NCBI GenBank assembly: GCA_013335535.1
Contig: JAAXVL010000002.1
Coordinates: 62,001-126,000, forward strand
Direction: 5' to 3'
From: Azonexaceae bacterium
GTDB taxonomy: Bacteria; Pseudomonadota; Gammaproteobacteria; Burkholderiales; Rhodocyclaceae
Length of the DNA: 64,000 nt
Shown here: in pieces, positions 46,184-56,100 of the stretch
Layout: the number at the start of each line of letters is the position of its first letter
Numbering within the stretch: the stretch's first letter is position 1
Program-made: the position numbers and the translations under genes
Notes under the pieces: model-generated
Databases searched by the model: none
Seen by the model: only the letters and a program-made list of their open reading frames with translations
What the model was told of the DNA's origin: nothing

Positions 46184-47269
46184 GTGGGCTTAGATATCTC
46201 AGCGTTGTTAAATCCCAAGGCGCGTTCCTTGTTCGGTTTGGACATCAGTTCGTCCGCCGTAAAGATGGTTGAACTTACCGCCAATGGGAAGGACGGCTAT
46301 CGCGTTGAGCGCTACACCATAGAGGTGTTGCCCAAAGATGCGGTGTCCGATGGCAATATTGCCAACCTGGACGGTGTTGTCGACTGCGTAAAGCGTGCCT
46401 GGAAGCGAATGGGTACATCGACTCGCAATGTCGCGATGGCCTTGCCGGGTTCTGCCGTCATCACCAAGAAAATCATTGTGCCGGCCGGTCTGCGCGATGA
46501 AGAGCTTGAGGCTCAGGTTGAGACTGAGGCCAACCAATACATTCCCTTCGCCATCGATGAAGTGAATCTGGATTATCAGGTCATTGGTCCTGCTCCTGCT
46601 GTGCCCGATGAACTTGAGGTTCTGATTGCGGCTTCCAAGAAAGAGCGCGTTGAAGATCGGGTCGCGGTGGCTGATGCTGCCGGCCTTAAGGCAAGCGTTG
46701 TTGATGTCGAATCATTCGCGGCACTGGCTGCATTTGAATTGATCGAGCGCCAGTTGCCCGAGTCGGGGAAAAATCAGGTCGTTGCGCTCATAGATGCGGG
46801 CGCCAACATCATGAACCTGACAGTGTTGCGCAATGGGCAGCAGGTTTACGCCCGTGAGCAGGCTTTTGGTGGCGGAATGTTGACGCAGGATATTTCTCGT
46901 CATTATGGCATGAGCTACGAGGATGCTGAAGCGGCCAAGCGGGCGGGAAATTTGCCTGAAGGCTATGAAATAGAGTTGCTCAACCCGTTCATGGAGAATC
47001 TTGCGCTGGAAGTTTCTCGTGCGTTGCAATTCTTCTTTACTTCGACCCAATACAATCAGGTTGATCATATCGTTCTGGCTGGTGGTTGTGCGGTCATTCC
47101 TGGTATCGATGAAGTTGTTGCCACGAGAACCCAAGTCAATACGCTGATCGCCAACCCCTTCGCCAACATGGTGCTCTCTGACCGTGTTCGGGCAAAAAGC
47201 TTGCTCGCTGATGCCTCATCGTTGATGGTGGCCTGCGGCTTGGCACTGCGGAGGTTTGATCCATCATGA
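46184..47269 (+). CDS. pilM: Type IV pilus assembly protein PilM
   Basis: Actin-like cytoplasmic ATPase of 361 residues that links the pilus inner-membrane platform. Features are FGLDISSSAVKMVEL at the N-terminus (phosphate 1-like), VALIDAGANIMNLTV near residue 200 (phosphate 2-like) and IVLAGGCAVIPGIDE near 293 (adenosine motif). The start is GTG 46184 (MGLDISALLNPKARS). First of pilMNOPQ; the pilN start overlaps by 4 bp. Confidence 0.95.
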   Translation: MGLDISALLNPKARSLFGLDISSSAVKMVELTANGKDGYRVERYTIEVLPKDAVSDGNIANLDGVVDCVKRAWKRMGTSTRNVAMALPGSAVITKKIIVPAGLRDEELEAQVETEANQYIPFAIDEVNLDYQVIGPAPAVPDELEVLIAASKKERVEDRVAVADAAGLKASVVDVESFAALAAFELIERQLPESGKNQVVALIDAGANIMNLTVLRNGQQVYAREQAFGGGMLTQDISRHYGMSYEDAEAAKRAGNLPEGYEIELLNPFMENLALEVSRALQFFFTSTQYNQVDHIVLAGGCAVIPGIDEVVATRTQVNTLIANPFANMVLSDRVRAKSLLADASSLMVACGLALRRFDPS

Positions 47270-47838
47270 TTCGCATCAACCTTCTTCCCCATCGCGAAGA
47301 GGCCAAAAAGGCTCGGCGAGAGCAATTCTTTGTGTTGTCCGGGTTGGTCTCTGTTCTGGGGGCATTGATTGTATTTGCGGTTTACACCCTTATCGGTAGC
47401 GCGATCAGTAATCAGGACAGCTCGAACGATTTTCTCAAAGGGGAAATTGCTGTTCTTGACAAGCAGCTTGATCAAATCAAGCGCCTGAAAGAGCAAACCC
47501 AAGCCTTGCTTTCGCGGAAGCAGGTTATTGAGAACCTGCAACGCGACCGCGGTGAAACCGTTTATTTGTTGAGTGAACTAGTGAAGCAGGTGCCTGAAGG
47601 TATTTACCTAAAATCACTAAAACAGGACGGATTGAAGGTCAATATTTCTGGTCACGCGCAGTCAAATGCCCGCATCTCGGCATTGATGCGTAATCTGGAA
47701 GCCTCGCCCTGGCTGGAGACGCCGCAGTTGATCGAAAGTAAGGCCGTTGTGATCAATGGCCGCCGGATCAACGAATTTGGCATGACATTCATTCTCACCC
47801 GCGTAAAGCCAGAGGAAGACGGGAAGGTGAAAAAGTGA
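47266..47838 (+). CDS. pilN: Type IV pilus assembly protein PilN
   Basis: Inner-membrane bitopic protein of 190 residues. It starts IRINLLPHREEAKKARREQF (the conserved INLLPYR-type motif that binds PilM), has one transmembrane helix near 22-43 and a periplasmic coiled-coil/ferredoxin-like domain. Partners with PilO. It overlaps pilM and pilO by 4 bp each. Confidence 0.94.
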   Translation: MIRINLLPHREEAKKARREQFFVLSGLVSVLGALIVFAVYTLIGSAISNQDSSNDFLKGEIAVLDKQLDQIKRLKEQTQALLSRKQVIENLQRDRGETVYLLSELVKQVPEGIYLKSLKQDGLKVNISGHAQSNARISALMRNLEASPWLETPQLIESKAVVINGRRINEFGMTFILTRVKPEEDGKVKK

Positions 47839-48518
47839 ACGCCAAGTCTATCTCCTTGCCCAATATTGATTTTCAGTCAATAGCCGACGATTTTCGGCTA
47901 ATGAACCCGAATGATCCGGGAGCGTGGCCTTTGATTCCGAAGGTTACGGTTCTTGTTGGTCTCTTCGTCGCTATTCTCATTGCCGGCTGGTGGTTTGTCT
48001 GGAATGACCAGTTAACCGAGTTGGAGACAAAGCAGCGCGAAGAGGAAACGCTCAAGCAGCAGTATCTTGACAAGAAACGTCAAGCGGTAAATCTGGATTT
48101 GTATATTCAGCAACTAGCCGAAATAGATCGCTCTTTCGGCGCATTGCTTAAACAACTGCCCGATAAATCAGAAATTGAGGCACTGCTTATTGAAGTTAAC
48201 CAGGCTGGTCTTGGTCGCGGGTTGCAGTTCGAATTGTTCAAGCCGGGGCAGGAGCAGGTCAAGGACTTCTACGCGGAGTTGCCGATCACTGTAAAGATTA
48301 ATGGTGGATATCATGACTTCGGGGCTTTTGCTGCCGATATCGCAAAACTGCCTCGCATCGTAACCCTGAACAATATTTCGATTGCACCGGTCAAGGATGG
48401 TGGGCAGCTTTCGCTGGATGCCACGACCAAGACATTCCGCTATCTTGATGAGGAAGAGATAGCCAAGCAGAAGAAGGCTGAGCAAGAGAAGAAGGCCGCG
48501 CAAGGAGCGAAGAAGTGA
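47835..48518 (+). CDS. pilO: Type IV pilus assembly protein PilO
   Basis: Bitopic inner-membrane protein of 227 residues. NDPGAWPLIPKV precedes one transmembrane helix near 35-55, followed by coiled coil (ELETKQREEETLKQQYLDKK) and a ferredoxin-like domain with LPDKSEIEALLIEVNQAGLG. The C-terminus is Lys/Glu-rich. Forms a heterodimer with PilN. The start is GTG 47835. Confidence 0.93.
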   Translation: MNAKSISLPNIDFQSIADDFRLMNPNDPGAWPLIPKVTVLVGLFVAILIAGWWFVWNDQLTELETKQREEETLKQQYLDKKRQAVNLDLYIQQLAEIDRSFGALLKQLPDKSEIEALLIEVNQAGLGRGLQFELFKPGQEQVKDFYAELPITVKINGGYHDFGAFAADIAKLPRIVTLNNISIAPVKDGGQLSLDATTKTFRYLDEEEIAKQKKAEQEKKAAQGAKK

Positions 48519-49060
48519 AACGAATAGTGCTTGTTGCCTTGTGTGGTTTCCTTGGCGCTTGTGCCGGGGGAGATCACGAAGACTTGAAACAGTGGATGGC
48601 TGAAAACACTAAAGACATGCGAGGGAATATTCCCAAGTTGCCCGAGGTTAAGCCATACGAGCCGGTGCCCTATGAGGTGGAAGCCACGATTGATCCGTTC
48701 AAGCCGAACAAGATAGAGCCAGAATCCAAATACAAACAGGTCGCTGGCAAAGGCGGGGCATTTCAGCCGGATTTTGAAGCAAGGGAGGTTCGTAACAGCC
48801 TTTTGGAAAAGTATCCGATTGAGTCTCTCAAGATGATCGGTTACATGAATGTAAACAAACGCCCGATGGCGGTTGTTCAGGTTGAAGACAAGGTCAAGCA
48901 AGTCAAGGTAGGGGACTATGTGGGCCTTGATTTCGGAATGGTGACGCAGATTTTGGATACGGAAGTTCAACTGCGGGAATTGATTCAGGATTCTGCTGGT
49001 GACTGGACTGAGCGCAAGAGCTCGCTCTACCTGCAGAGCAAGGAGGGAAGCAAGAAATGA
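48515..49060 (+). CDS. pilP: Type IV pilus assembly lipoprotein PilP
   Basis: Lipoprotein of 181 residues with the lipobox LGAC near residue 15 (KRIVLVALCGFLGAC). A disordered linker precedes the beta-domain (SLKMIGYMNVNKRPMAVVQ, VKVGDYVGLDFGMV). It connects PilNO to the PilQ secretin. Tightly coupled to pilO and pilQ. Confidence 0.94.
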   Translation: MKRIVLVALCGFLGACAGGDHEDLKQWMAENTKDMRGNIPKLPEVKPYEPVPYEVEATIDPFKPNKIEPESKYKQVAGKGGAFQPDFEAREVRNSLLEKYPIESLKMIGYMNVNKRPMAVVQVEDKVKQVKVGDYVGLDFGMVTQILDTEVQLRELIQDSAGDWTERKSSLYLQSKEGSKK

Positions 49061-51228
49061 AATTGATAACCTATGCGATGGCTGTAGCCTCGGCCTGCCT
49101 TGCTCTGTCGTCTTCTGCACAGGCAGAGGCTCTGCCGGCAAACGCTATTGAAGCAGTCAACGTCGCCCAACAAGGGAACGAGGTTGCTCTCCGGATTGAC
49201 CTGAAGGAGCCGTTGGCGTCACCGCCACCGGGTTTTAGCGTCGCCAATCCCGCAAAAATAGCGCTTGATTTCCAGTCGACTGCAAACGGCTTGGGTAAAA
49301 CTAGCCAAGTGTTCAATCAGGGCGATTTGCGGGGCATGAATGTCGTACAAGTTGGAGACCGTACACGAGTGGTGCTGAATCTTGTCCGGAACATGAACTA
49401 CAAGACCCGGCTTGACGGAAAATCACTCTATGTGACGCTGTCGCCGATTGAGCGACTGGCAGATTCAGCCGCACAACGAACGACCCGCTTTGCTGAGGAA
49501 AGCCTGGTCGGTTCGAAGCATGCTGTTAGCGACGTGCTGTTTCGTCGCGGCAAGGATGGCGAGGGCCGGGTTATCGTTGATCTGAGTGATACGGGTACAG
49601 GCATTGATATCCGGCAACAAGGTGCCAATTTGGTTGTCGATTTCATGAAAACGACAGTGCCGGACCGCCTGCGCCGCAAGCTGGACGTTACGGATTTTGC
49701 AACCCCCGTAACTACGGTCGAAACCAAGGCAATCGGCGACAACGTTAGGATGGTAATAACGCCAAAAGGTTTGTGGGAGCACAATGCCTATCAAAGCGAC
49801 AATCAATTTATTGTAGAAGTTAAGCAGATCGTCGAAGATCCCAATAAATTGGTTCAGGGGGCAAAGGTCGGCTATCAGGGGCCTAGGGTCAGTATTAATT
49901 ACCAAAATGGTGACGTTCGTGCCCTGTTGCGCTTGATGGCCGAAGAACTCAATCTAAATGCTGTCATCAGCGAAACTGTCACTGGAACGACTACGCTGGT
50001 ATTGAAGGATGTGCCGGCCGATCAGGTCATCGATATCATCTTCCAGCAAAAGGGGCTTGATATGCGGAAGAAGGGCAACATTATTCTGATTGCCCCACGC
50101 GATGAAATTGCCACCCGCGAAAAACTCGATTTTGAATCAAAGCAACAGATCAGTGAACTGGAGCCTCTCAAGCTTGAGCAGTTCCAGTTGAATTATCAAA
50201 AGGCTGCTGATGTGGCTAGGCTGCTGGCAGGTTTGCCTTTGACGGGGGCAGGAGCTGCACCTGCGCCAGCAGCAGGTCCCAATCTGGCTGCACAGCGTAT
50301 ATTGAGTAAGCGGGGTAGTGCGGTTGCTGACCCGCAATCGAATATCATTTTCATCAACGATATTCCAACTAAACTCGAGGAAATCCGTACATTCATTCGA
50401 TCGATTGACACAGCTGCGAGGCAGGTTTTGATAGAAGCGCGGGTTGTGGAGGCTCAGGATAACTTCAAGCGAGAGATTGGCGCGAAGCTAGGTTTGATTA
50501 ATTCCAAGCCTAGCGAAATATTGGGTACTGGGATAAATTTCGCCGGTGGAAAAATGACCCCTGCAGTTACCACGGGTTCAACGACAACCCCTGCAACGTT
50601 AATACAGAATTCGATGGTTGGCGTAAATTTACCGACTCCAACGACAGGGGGGGCGCTCGCTTTTTCCCTATTTAACTCGTCAATAACACGTATTCTGAAT
50701 GTTGAGCTAGCGGCGTTAGAGTCGGATGGGATTGGTAAAATTATTTCCAGTCCGAGAGTAATTACCGCGAATAACGTAAAGGCCAAGATTGAAGATGGTA
50801 CGGAGGTTCCGTACATTACTGCGCAAACTTCCAGTGGCGCAACAACCTATACGGTTGCCTTCAAGCCTGCAAAATTATCGCTTGAGGTAACTCCTCAAAT
50901 AACCCCTGAGGGTACGGTCAGGATGAACTTGATTGTAAAAAAAGAAGAGCCAGATTGGACTCGAGCTGTTAGTGTAAATGGATTCCTTAATCCACCGATC
51001 AAGAGTTCAATTGTTGAGACGAATGTTGTTGTGGAAAATGGCGGGACTGTAGTGATTGGTGGCGTGTTTATCACTGACTCCCAAAACACGGTTGACAAGG
51101 TTCCACTCCTCGGTGACATCCCCTTCCTCGGGTGGTTGTTTAAATATAAAAGTGACACCGGAAAACGCCGCGAGTTGTTAGTGTTCATTACACCACGCGT
51201 GATTTCAGACAAGATGCAATTTGACTGA
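49057..51228 (+). CDS. pilQ: Type IV pilus secretin PilQ
   Basis: Outer-membrane secretin of 723 residues. A signal peptide (to about residue 24, SSSAQAEA) is followed by two AMIN domains (about 30-130 and 150-260) that bind peptidoglycan, a secretin N0/STN region (NYQNGDVRALLRLMAEELNLN near 280), an N1 domain, and the secretin domain with VPYITAQTSSG and the C-terminal VPLLGDIPFLGWLFK. It has an Ala/Pro-rich linker near 405 and a Thr-rich insert near 510. Base composition of the 3' half is noticeably AT-richer than most of the window. A terminator follows. Confidence 0.95.
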   Translation: MKLITYAMAVASACLALSSSAQAEALPANAIEAVNVAQQGNEVALRIDLKEPLASPPPGFSVANPAKIALDFQSTANGLGKTSQVFNQGDLRGMNVVQVGDRTRVVLNLVRNMNYKTRLDGKSLYVTLSPIERLADSAAQRTTRFAEESLVGSKHAVSDVLFRRGKDGEGRVIVDLSDTGTGIDIRQQGANLVVDFMKTTVPDRLRRKLDVTDFATPVTTVETKAIGDNVRMVITPKGLWEHNAYQSDNQFIVEVKQIVEDPNKLVQGAKVGYQGPRVSINYQNGDVRALLRLMAEELNLNAVISETVTGTTTLVLKDVPADQVIDIIFQQKGLDMRKKGNIILIAPRDEIATREKLDFESKQQISELEPLKLEQFQLNYQKAADVARLLAGLPLTGAGAAPAPAAGPNLAAQRILSKRGSAVADPQSNIIFINDIPTKLEEIRTFIRSIDTAARQVLIEARVVEAQDNFKREIGAKLGLINSKPSEILGTGINFAGGKMTPAVTTGSTTTPATLIQNSMVGVNLPTPTTGGALAFSLFNSSITRILNVELAALESDGIGKIISSPRVITANNVKAKIEDGTEVPYITAQTSSGATTYTVAFKPAKLSLEVTPQITPEGTVRMNLIVKKEEPDWTRAVSVNGFLNPPIKSSIVETNVVVENGGTVVIGGVFITDSQNTVDKVPLLGDIPFLGWLFKYKSDTGKRRELLVFITPRVISDKMQFD

Positions 51229-51250
51229 TTTTGACTAGCCTAACACTTGT

Positions 51251-51278
51251 GGGGTCGGCAACGCCGGCCCCTTTTTTT
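51251..51278 (+). terminator. Intrinsic terminator after pilQ
   Basis: GGGGTCGGC / GCCGGCCCC with a 3-base loop, followed by seven T. One G-U pair in the stem. It separates pilMNOPQ from aroKB. Confidence 0.9.
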
Positions 51279-51310
51279 GTACATGACGGGTAGTCGGCTA
51301 AAATCCTAGC

Positions 51311-51838
51311 GTGGAAAATCGTCGCAATATATATCTCGTCGGTCTCATGGGGGCCGGCAAAACTACTGTCGGTCGCCAATTGGCGAAGCGCCTGGGGCGG
51401 CCGTTCTTTGATTCTGATCACGAGATTGTTGAGCGGACAGGTGTGCCTATCCCCACAATCTTCGAAATTGAAGGGGAGGAAGGCTTTCGGCGGCGGGAAG
51501 CCCAGACGATTCAGGAGCTTACCGAATCGCCCAACATTGTGATGGCAACTGGTGGCGGCGTAGTAATCAACCCCGAGAATCGTCGCAGGTTGCACGAAAC
51601 CGGGTGGGTGGTATACCTAAACGTTCCGCCTGCTTTGCTTTTTGAGCGTACGCGGCATGACCGCAATCGCCCTTTATTGCAAGTAGCGGACCCGCTTGCA
51701 AAGTTGGAAGAATTGCATTCCGTCCGTGACCCGCTTTACCGAGAGGCTGCCCATCTCGTGGTTGATGGCGGCCGTCTCGTTGCATCCGGAATCGTCCTGC
51801 ATCTCCTGAGAGAATTTAACCGTCAATGCACAACATGA
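51311..51838 (+). CDS. aroK: Shikimate kinase
   Basis: Phosphorylates shikimate in aromatic amino acid synthesis; 175 residues. The P-loop is [15 protein letters not shown] near residue 11, the shikimate-binding region [13 protein letters not shown] near 34, ATGGGVV near 78 and the lid Arg segment [12 protein letters not shown] near 115. The start is GTG 51311. Overlaps aroB by 4 bp. pilQ-aroK-aroB order is widespread in proteobacteria. Confidence 0.95.
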   Translation: MENRRNIYLVGLMGAGKTTVGRQLAKRLGRPFFDSDHEIVERTGVPIPTIFEIEGEEGFRRREAQTIQELTESPNIVMATGGGVVINPENRRRLHETGWVVYLNVPPALLFERTRHDRNRPLLQVADPLAKLEELHSVRDPLYREAAHLVVDGGRLVASGIVLHLLREFNRQCTT

Positions 51839-52920
51839 TAGAAACGCTCAGTGTCGCACTTGGAGATCGCTCGTATCCGATTCATATCGGAACCGGCGTC
51901 CTCACACAGGTGGATTTGATTCTGCCTCACATCAAGCAAAAAAAAGTTGTAGTGGTAACGAACACCACCGTTGCTCCCCTGTATCTCGAAATGCTGAGGT
52001 CCGCGCTGGAAGCCGAAGGGGTTTCAGTTCTCCCCGTGGTGTTGCCTGATGGCGAACAGTTCAAGACCTGGGAAACACTGAACTTGATTTTTGACGCCTT
52101 GCTGGGTGCGCGTTGCGAGCGCGGAACTACTTTGATTGCTTTGGGCGGAGGAGTGGTAGGGGATATGGGGGGGTTTGCCGCCTCGTGCTACCAGCGCGGG
52201 ATGCCATTTATTCAGGTGCCGACGACTCTTTTATCCCAAGTCGACTCTTCGGTTGGTGGAAAGACGGCGATCAATCATCCCCTTGGCAAAAACATGATCG
52301 GGGCGTTCTATCAGCCAAAAATGGTGTTGGCTGATATTTCGACGCTGAATACTCTGCCCGAACGCGAGTTGAAGGCAGGCTTGGCCGAGGTCATCAAATA
52401 CGGATTGATTCGGGATTTAGAGTTCTACGTCTGGCTCGAGGAAAATCTCGAAAAGCTGTTGGCGCGTGATGCATCGGCGCTAACCCATGCTATTCATCGA
52501 TCTTGTGCAAACAAAGCTGCAGTTGTTGCTGCGGACGAAAAAGAAACAGGAGAGAGGGCTCTCCTAAACTTGGGGCATACATTTGGCCATGCGATCGAAA
52601 CAGGCATGGGGTACGGTGAATGGCTGCACGGCGAGGCTGTTGCTGCCGGCACGTTAATTGCTGCAGAGTTATCGCATCAGCTGGGATGGCTGGATGCAGA
52701 AACGGTCAAGCGAATTGAGCGCATGTTTGTTCGAGTCGGCCTGCCCGTGTTCGGACCCCGGCTAGGCACAGTCAGGTATCTCGAACTGATGAGCCATGAC
52801 AAGAAAGTACAAAATGGGAAACTACGCTTGGTGCTTCTTGAGGGAATTGGCAAGGCTGTTCTGTCTGATCGAGCTAGCGATGCGCAGATCAGTGCAGCGA
52901 TTGAGGCTAGATGCACCTGA
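51835..52920 (+). CDS. aroB: 3-Dehydroquinate synthase
   Basis: NAD-dependent cyclisation of DAHP to 3-dehydroquinate; 361 residues. Key segments are [29 protein letters not shown] near residue 103 (NAD), [27 protein letters not shown] near 130 and the metal ligands in [12 protein letters not shown] near 250. ATG 51835 overlaps the aroK stop; an ATG 9 bp earlier is also in frame. Followed by a promoter-terminator pair before gltB. Confidence 0.95.
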   Translation: MIETLSVALGDRSYPIHIGTGVLTQVDLILPHIKQKKVVVVTNTTVAPLYLEMLRSALEAEGVSVLPVVLPDGEQFKTWETLNLIFDALLGARCERGTTLIALGGGVVGDMGGFAASCYQRGMPFIQVPTTLLSQVDSSVGGKTAINHPLGKNMIGAFYQPKMVLADISTLNTLPERELKAGLAEVIKYGLIRDLEFYVWLEENLEKLLARDASALTHAIHRSCANKAAVVAADEKETGERALLNLGHTFGHAIETGMGYGEWLHGEAVAAGTLIAAELSHQLGWLDAETVKRIERMFVRVGLPVFGPRLGTVRYLELMSHDKKVQNGKLRLVLLEGIGKAVLSDRASDAQISAAIEARCT

Positions 52921-52974
52921 ACAGGGAGTCACCATTCCTGAGTGTGCGTAGTTGGTGCATTGCAGCATCTTGAA

Positions 52975-53002
52975 TTGACAGGGGTTTGCCAGTATATTTA
53001 AT
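52975..53002 (+). promoter_or_regulatory. Promoter upstream of gltB
   Basis: Perfect TTGACA, a 16 bp spacer, TTTAAT (5 of 6). A transcript starting here near 53009 would meet a hairpin terminator within about 50 bases. Confidence 0.7.
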
Positions 53003-53025
53003 GGTTGCCTCTAATTTTCCTACAG

Positions 53026-53058
53026 GCCGAAGCACAAATTATGATGCTCGGCTTTTTT
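53026..53058 (+). terminator. Terminator-like hairpin in the gltB leader
   Basis: GCCGA-A-GCA / TGC-TCGGC (one bulged A, 10-base loop), followed by six T. It lies between the gltB promoter and gltB, 50 bp before the start codon. It can end aroB transcripts, act as an attenuator for gltB, or release a short RNA. Confidence 0.72.
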
Positions 53059-53107
53059 CAACATTGGCTCATATTCAGCGGCCAAGTTATTTGAAGGAAT
53101 GCGTGTG

Positions 53108-56100
53108 ATGGAACCGGGAGTACCTGAGCGGCAGGGTTTGTACGACCCAGCCAATGAGCACGATGCTTGTGGCGTGGGTTTCGTGGCCCATGTCAAAGGT
53201 CAAAAAAACCATGGCATCGTCGAACAGGGTTTGTTGATCCTGAAGAATATCGATCACCGCGGTGCTGTTGGTGCGGATCCTTTGCAGGGTGATGGCGCGG
53301 GCATCCTGATCCAGATTCCGGACCAGTTCTATCGCGAGGAAATGGCGCGCCAAGCCGTCGAGTTGCCGCCCGCAGGTGAGTACGGTGTTGGTATGGTCTT
53401 CCTGCCGCAGGAGGCTGCCTCGCGCTATGCCTGCATCGAGGAGATCGAGCGCTCGGTTATTGCCGAAGGTCAGGTCCTGCTTGGTTGGCGTGATGTGCCC
53501 GTCAATCGTGATATGCCCATGTCGCCGACCGTGCGCGCCAAGGAACCCGTGATTCGCCAGGTATTCGTTGGTCGCGGTCCCGATGTTTTTGTCACGGATG
53601 CTCTCGAGCGCAAGCTGTACATCATCCGTCGCCGTGCCGCAAATGCGATCAAGTCGCTGAAGCTCAAGTTTGGCCAGGAATTTTACGTGCCGTCCTTCTC
53701 GGCGCGTACGGTCAACTACAAGGGGCTTTTGCTGGCGGATCAGGTCGGCGTTTACTACCTCGACCTGCAGGATAAGCGCACGGTTTCCGCTCTTGCGCTG
53801 GTCCACCAGCGCTTTTCAACCAACACCTTCCCGACTTGGGATCTGGCGCATCCCTTCCGCTACATCGCTCACAATGGCGAAATCAATACGGTGCGCGGTA
53901 ACGTCAACTGGTTCAAAGCGCGCGAACAGGCGATCTCCTCGCCGATCCTCGGTGACGACCTGAAGAAAGTCTGGCCGCTGCATTATCCGGGGCAGTCCGA
54001 CTCGGCTTCCTTCGACAATGCACTTGAATTGCTCGTCATGGGTGGCGGCTATTCGCTGGCCCAAGCCGTCATGCTGATGATCCCTGAAGCCTGGGAAAAA
54101 CACTCGCAGATGGATGAGAACCGTCGCGCCTTCTACGAATACCACGCTGCCATGATGGAGCCCTGGGATGGCCCCGCCGCCGTGGCCTTCACTGATGGCC
54201 GCCAGATTGGCGCGACGCTCGACCGAAATGGTCTGCGTCCGGCTCGTTATCTGGTGACCGACGACGACCTCGTCGTGATGGCTTCCGAGTCCGGCGTGCT
54301 GCCGATTCCGGAAAAGAAGATTGTCAAAAAATGGCGTCTGCAACCGGGCAAGATGTTCCTGATCGACATGGAGCAGGGCCGCATCATCGACGACAAGGAA
54401 CTCAAGGATTCGCTGGCCAACGCCAAGCCGTATCGCGAGTGGATCGAGAAGATCCGCATCAAGCTCGACGAAGTGCCGGCGCCGAACGAAAAGTGCTCTG
54501 CCCCCGCTGCTTCGCTGCTCGATCGCCAACAGGCTTTCGGTTACACGCAGGAAGATGTCAAGATCATCCTTGAACCCATGGTCCAGAACGGCGAAGAAGC
54601 CACCGGTTCGATGGGTACTGACTCGGCCCTGCCGGTGTTGTCGGCCAAGAACAAGACGCTTTACACTTACTTCAAGCAGCTGTTCGCTCAGGTTACCAAT
54701 CCGCCGATCGATCCGATCCGTGAGGAACTGGTCATGTCGCTGGTGTCCTTCATCGGGCCGAAGCCGAACCTGCTGAACACCAACGACATCAACCCGCCGA
54801 TCCGTCTCGAAGTGTCGCAACCCGTGTTGTCTTTTGATGACATGGAAAAGCTGCGCAACATCGAGAAATACACGTCGAACAAGTTCCAGTCCTTTGAGCT
54901 GGATATCTGCTACCCGGTTGCCTGGGGTAAGGATGGTATCGAGGCCCGCCTGGCTTCTCTGGCAGCGGATGCCGAAGATGCTGTTCGTTCTGGTGCCAAT
55001 ATCCTGATCGTATCCGACCGCAAGGTCGATGCGGAGCACGTTGCCATCCCCGCGTTGCTCGCCACCTCCGCCATCCACCAGCACCTGGTCAAGAAGGGCC
55101 TGCGCACCAGTGCCGGCCTCGTCGTCGAGACAGGTTCTGCGCGCGAAACGCATCACTTTGCCTTGCTGGGCGGATACGGTGCCGAGGCTGTCCACCCTTA
55201 TGTGGCGCTCGAAACCATCGCCGGCTTCGCCAAGGGGGATGCAGAGAAGGCCGAGAAGTACGCCAAGAACTATGTCAAGGCCATCGGCAAGGGCCTCATG
55301 AAGGTCATGTCCAAGATGGGCATCTCGACCTACATGTCCTACACCGGCGCTCAGATATTCGAAGCCATCGGCCTGCAGAAGGACTTTGTCGAAAAGTACT
55401 TCACCGGCACGCCGTCCAATGTCGAAGGTATCGGCGTGTTCGAAGTGGCCGAGGAAGCCATTCGTCTGCATGACGAAGCCTTCTCCGCCGACCCCGTGTT
55501 GGCCACCATGCTTGATGCCGGCGGTGAGTACGCTTACCGCACCCGCGGTGAAGAGCACATGTGGACGCCGGATTCGATCGCCAAGCTGCAGCACTCGACC
55601 CGCTCTGGCAAGTACGAGACCTACAAGGAATACGCCAAGCTGATCAACGATCAGACCAAGCGTCACCTGACCCTGCGTGGCCTGTTCGAATTCAAGCCGA
55701 CCGGTACTGCCATTCCGTTGGAAGAAGTCGAGTCTGCCAAGGAAATCGTCAAGCGTTTCGCTACTGGCGCCATGTCGCTCGGTTCCATTTCGACCGAAGC
55801 GCACACGACGCTGGCCATCGCCATGAACCGCATCGGCGGCAAGTCGAATACCGGTGAAGGTGGTGAGGACGCCAAGCGTTTTGTGCCGCTCAAGGCTGGC
55901 CAGACGCTGTCCGAAGTGGTCGGTGCTTCGCGTATCGAACGCGACTACACCTTCAAGGACGGCGATTCGCTGCGTTCTGCCATCAAGCAGGTCGCGTCCG
56001 GCCGCTTTGGCGTGACCACCGAGTATCTGGTCAATGCCGACCAGATCCAGATCAAGATGGCGCAAGGCGCCAAGCCTGGTGAAGGTGGCCAGTTGCCGGG

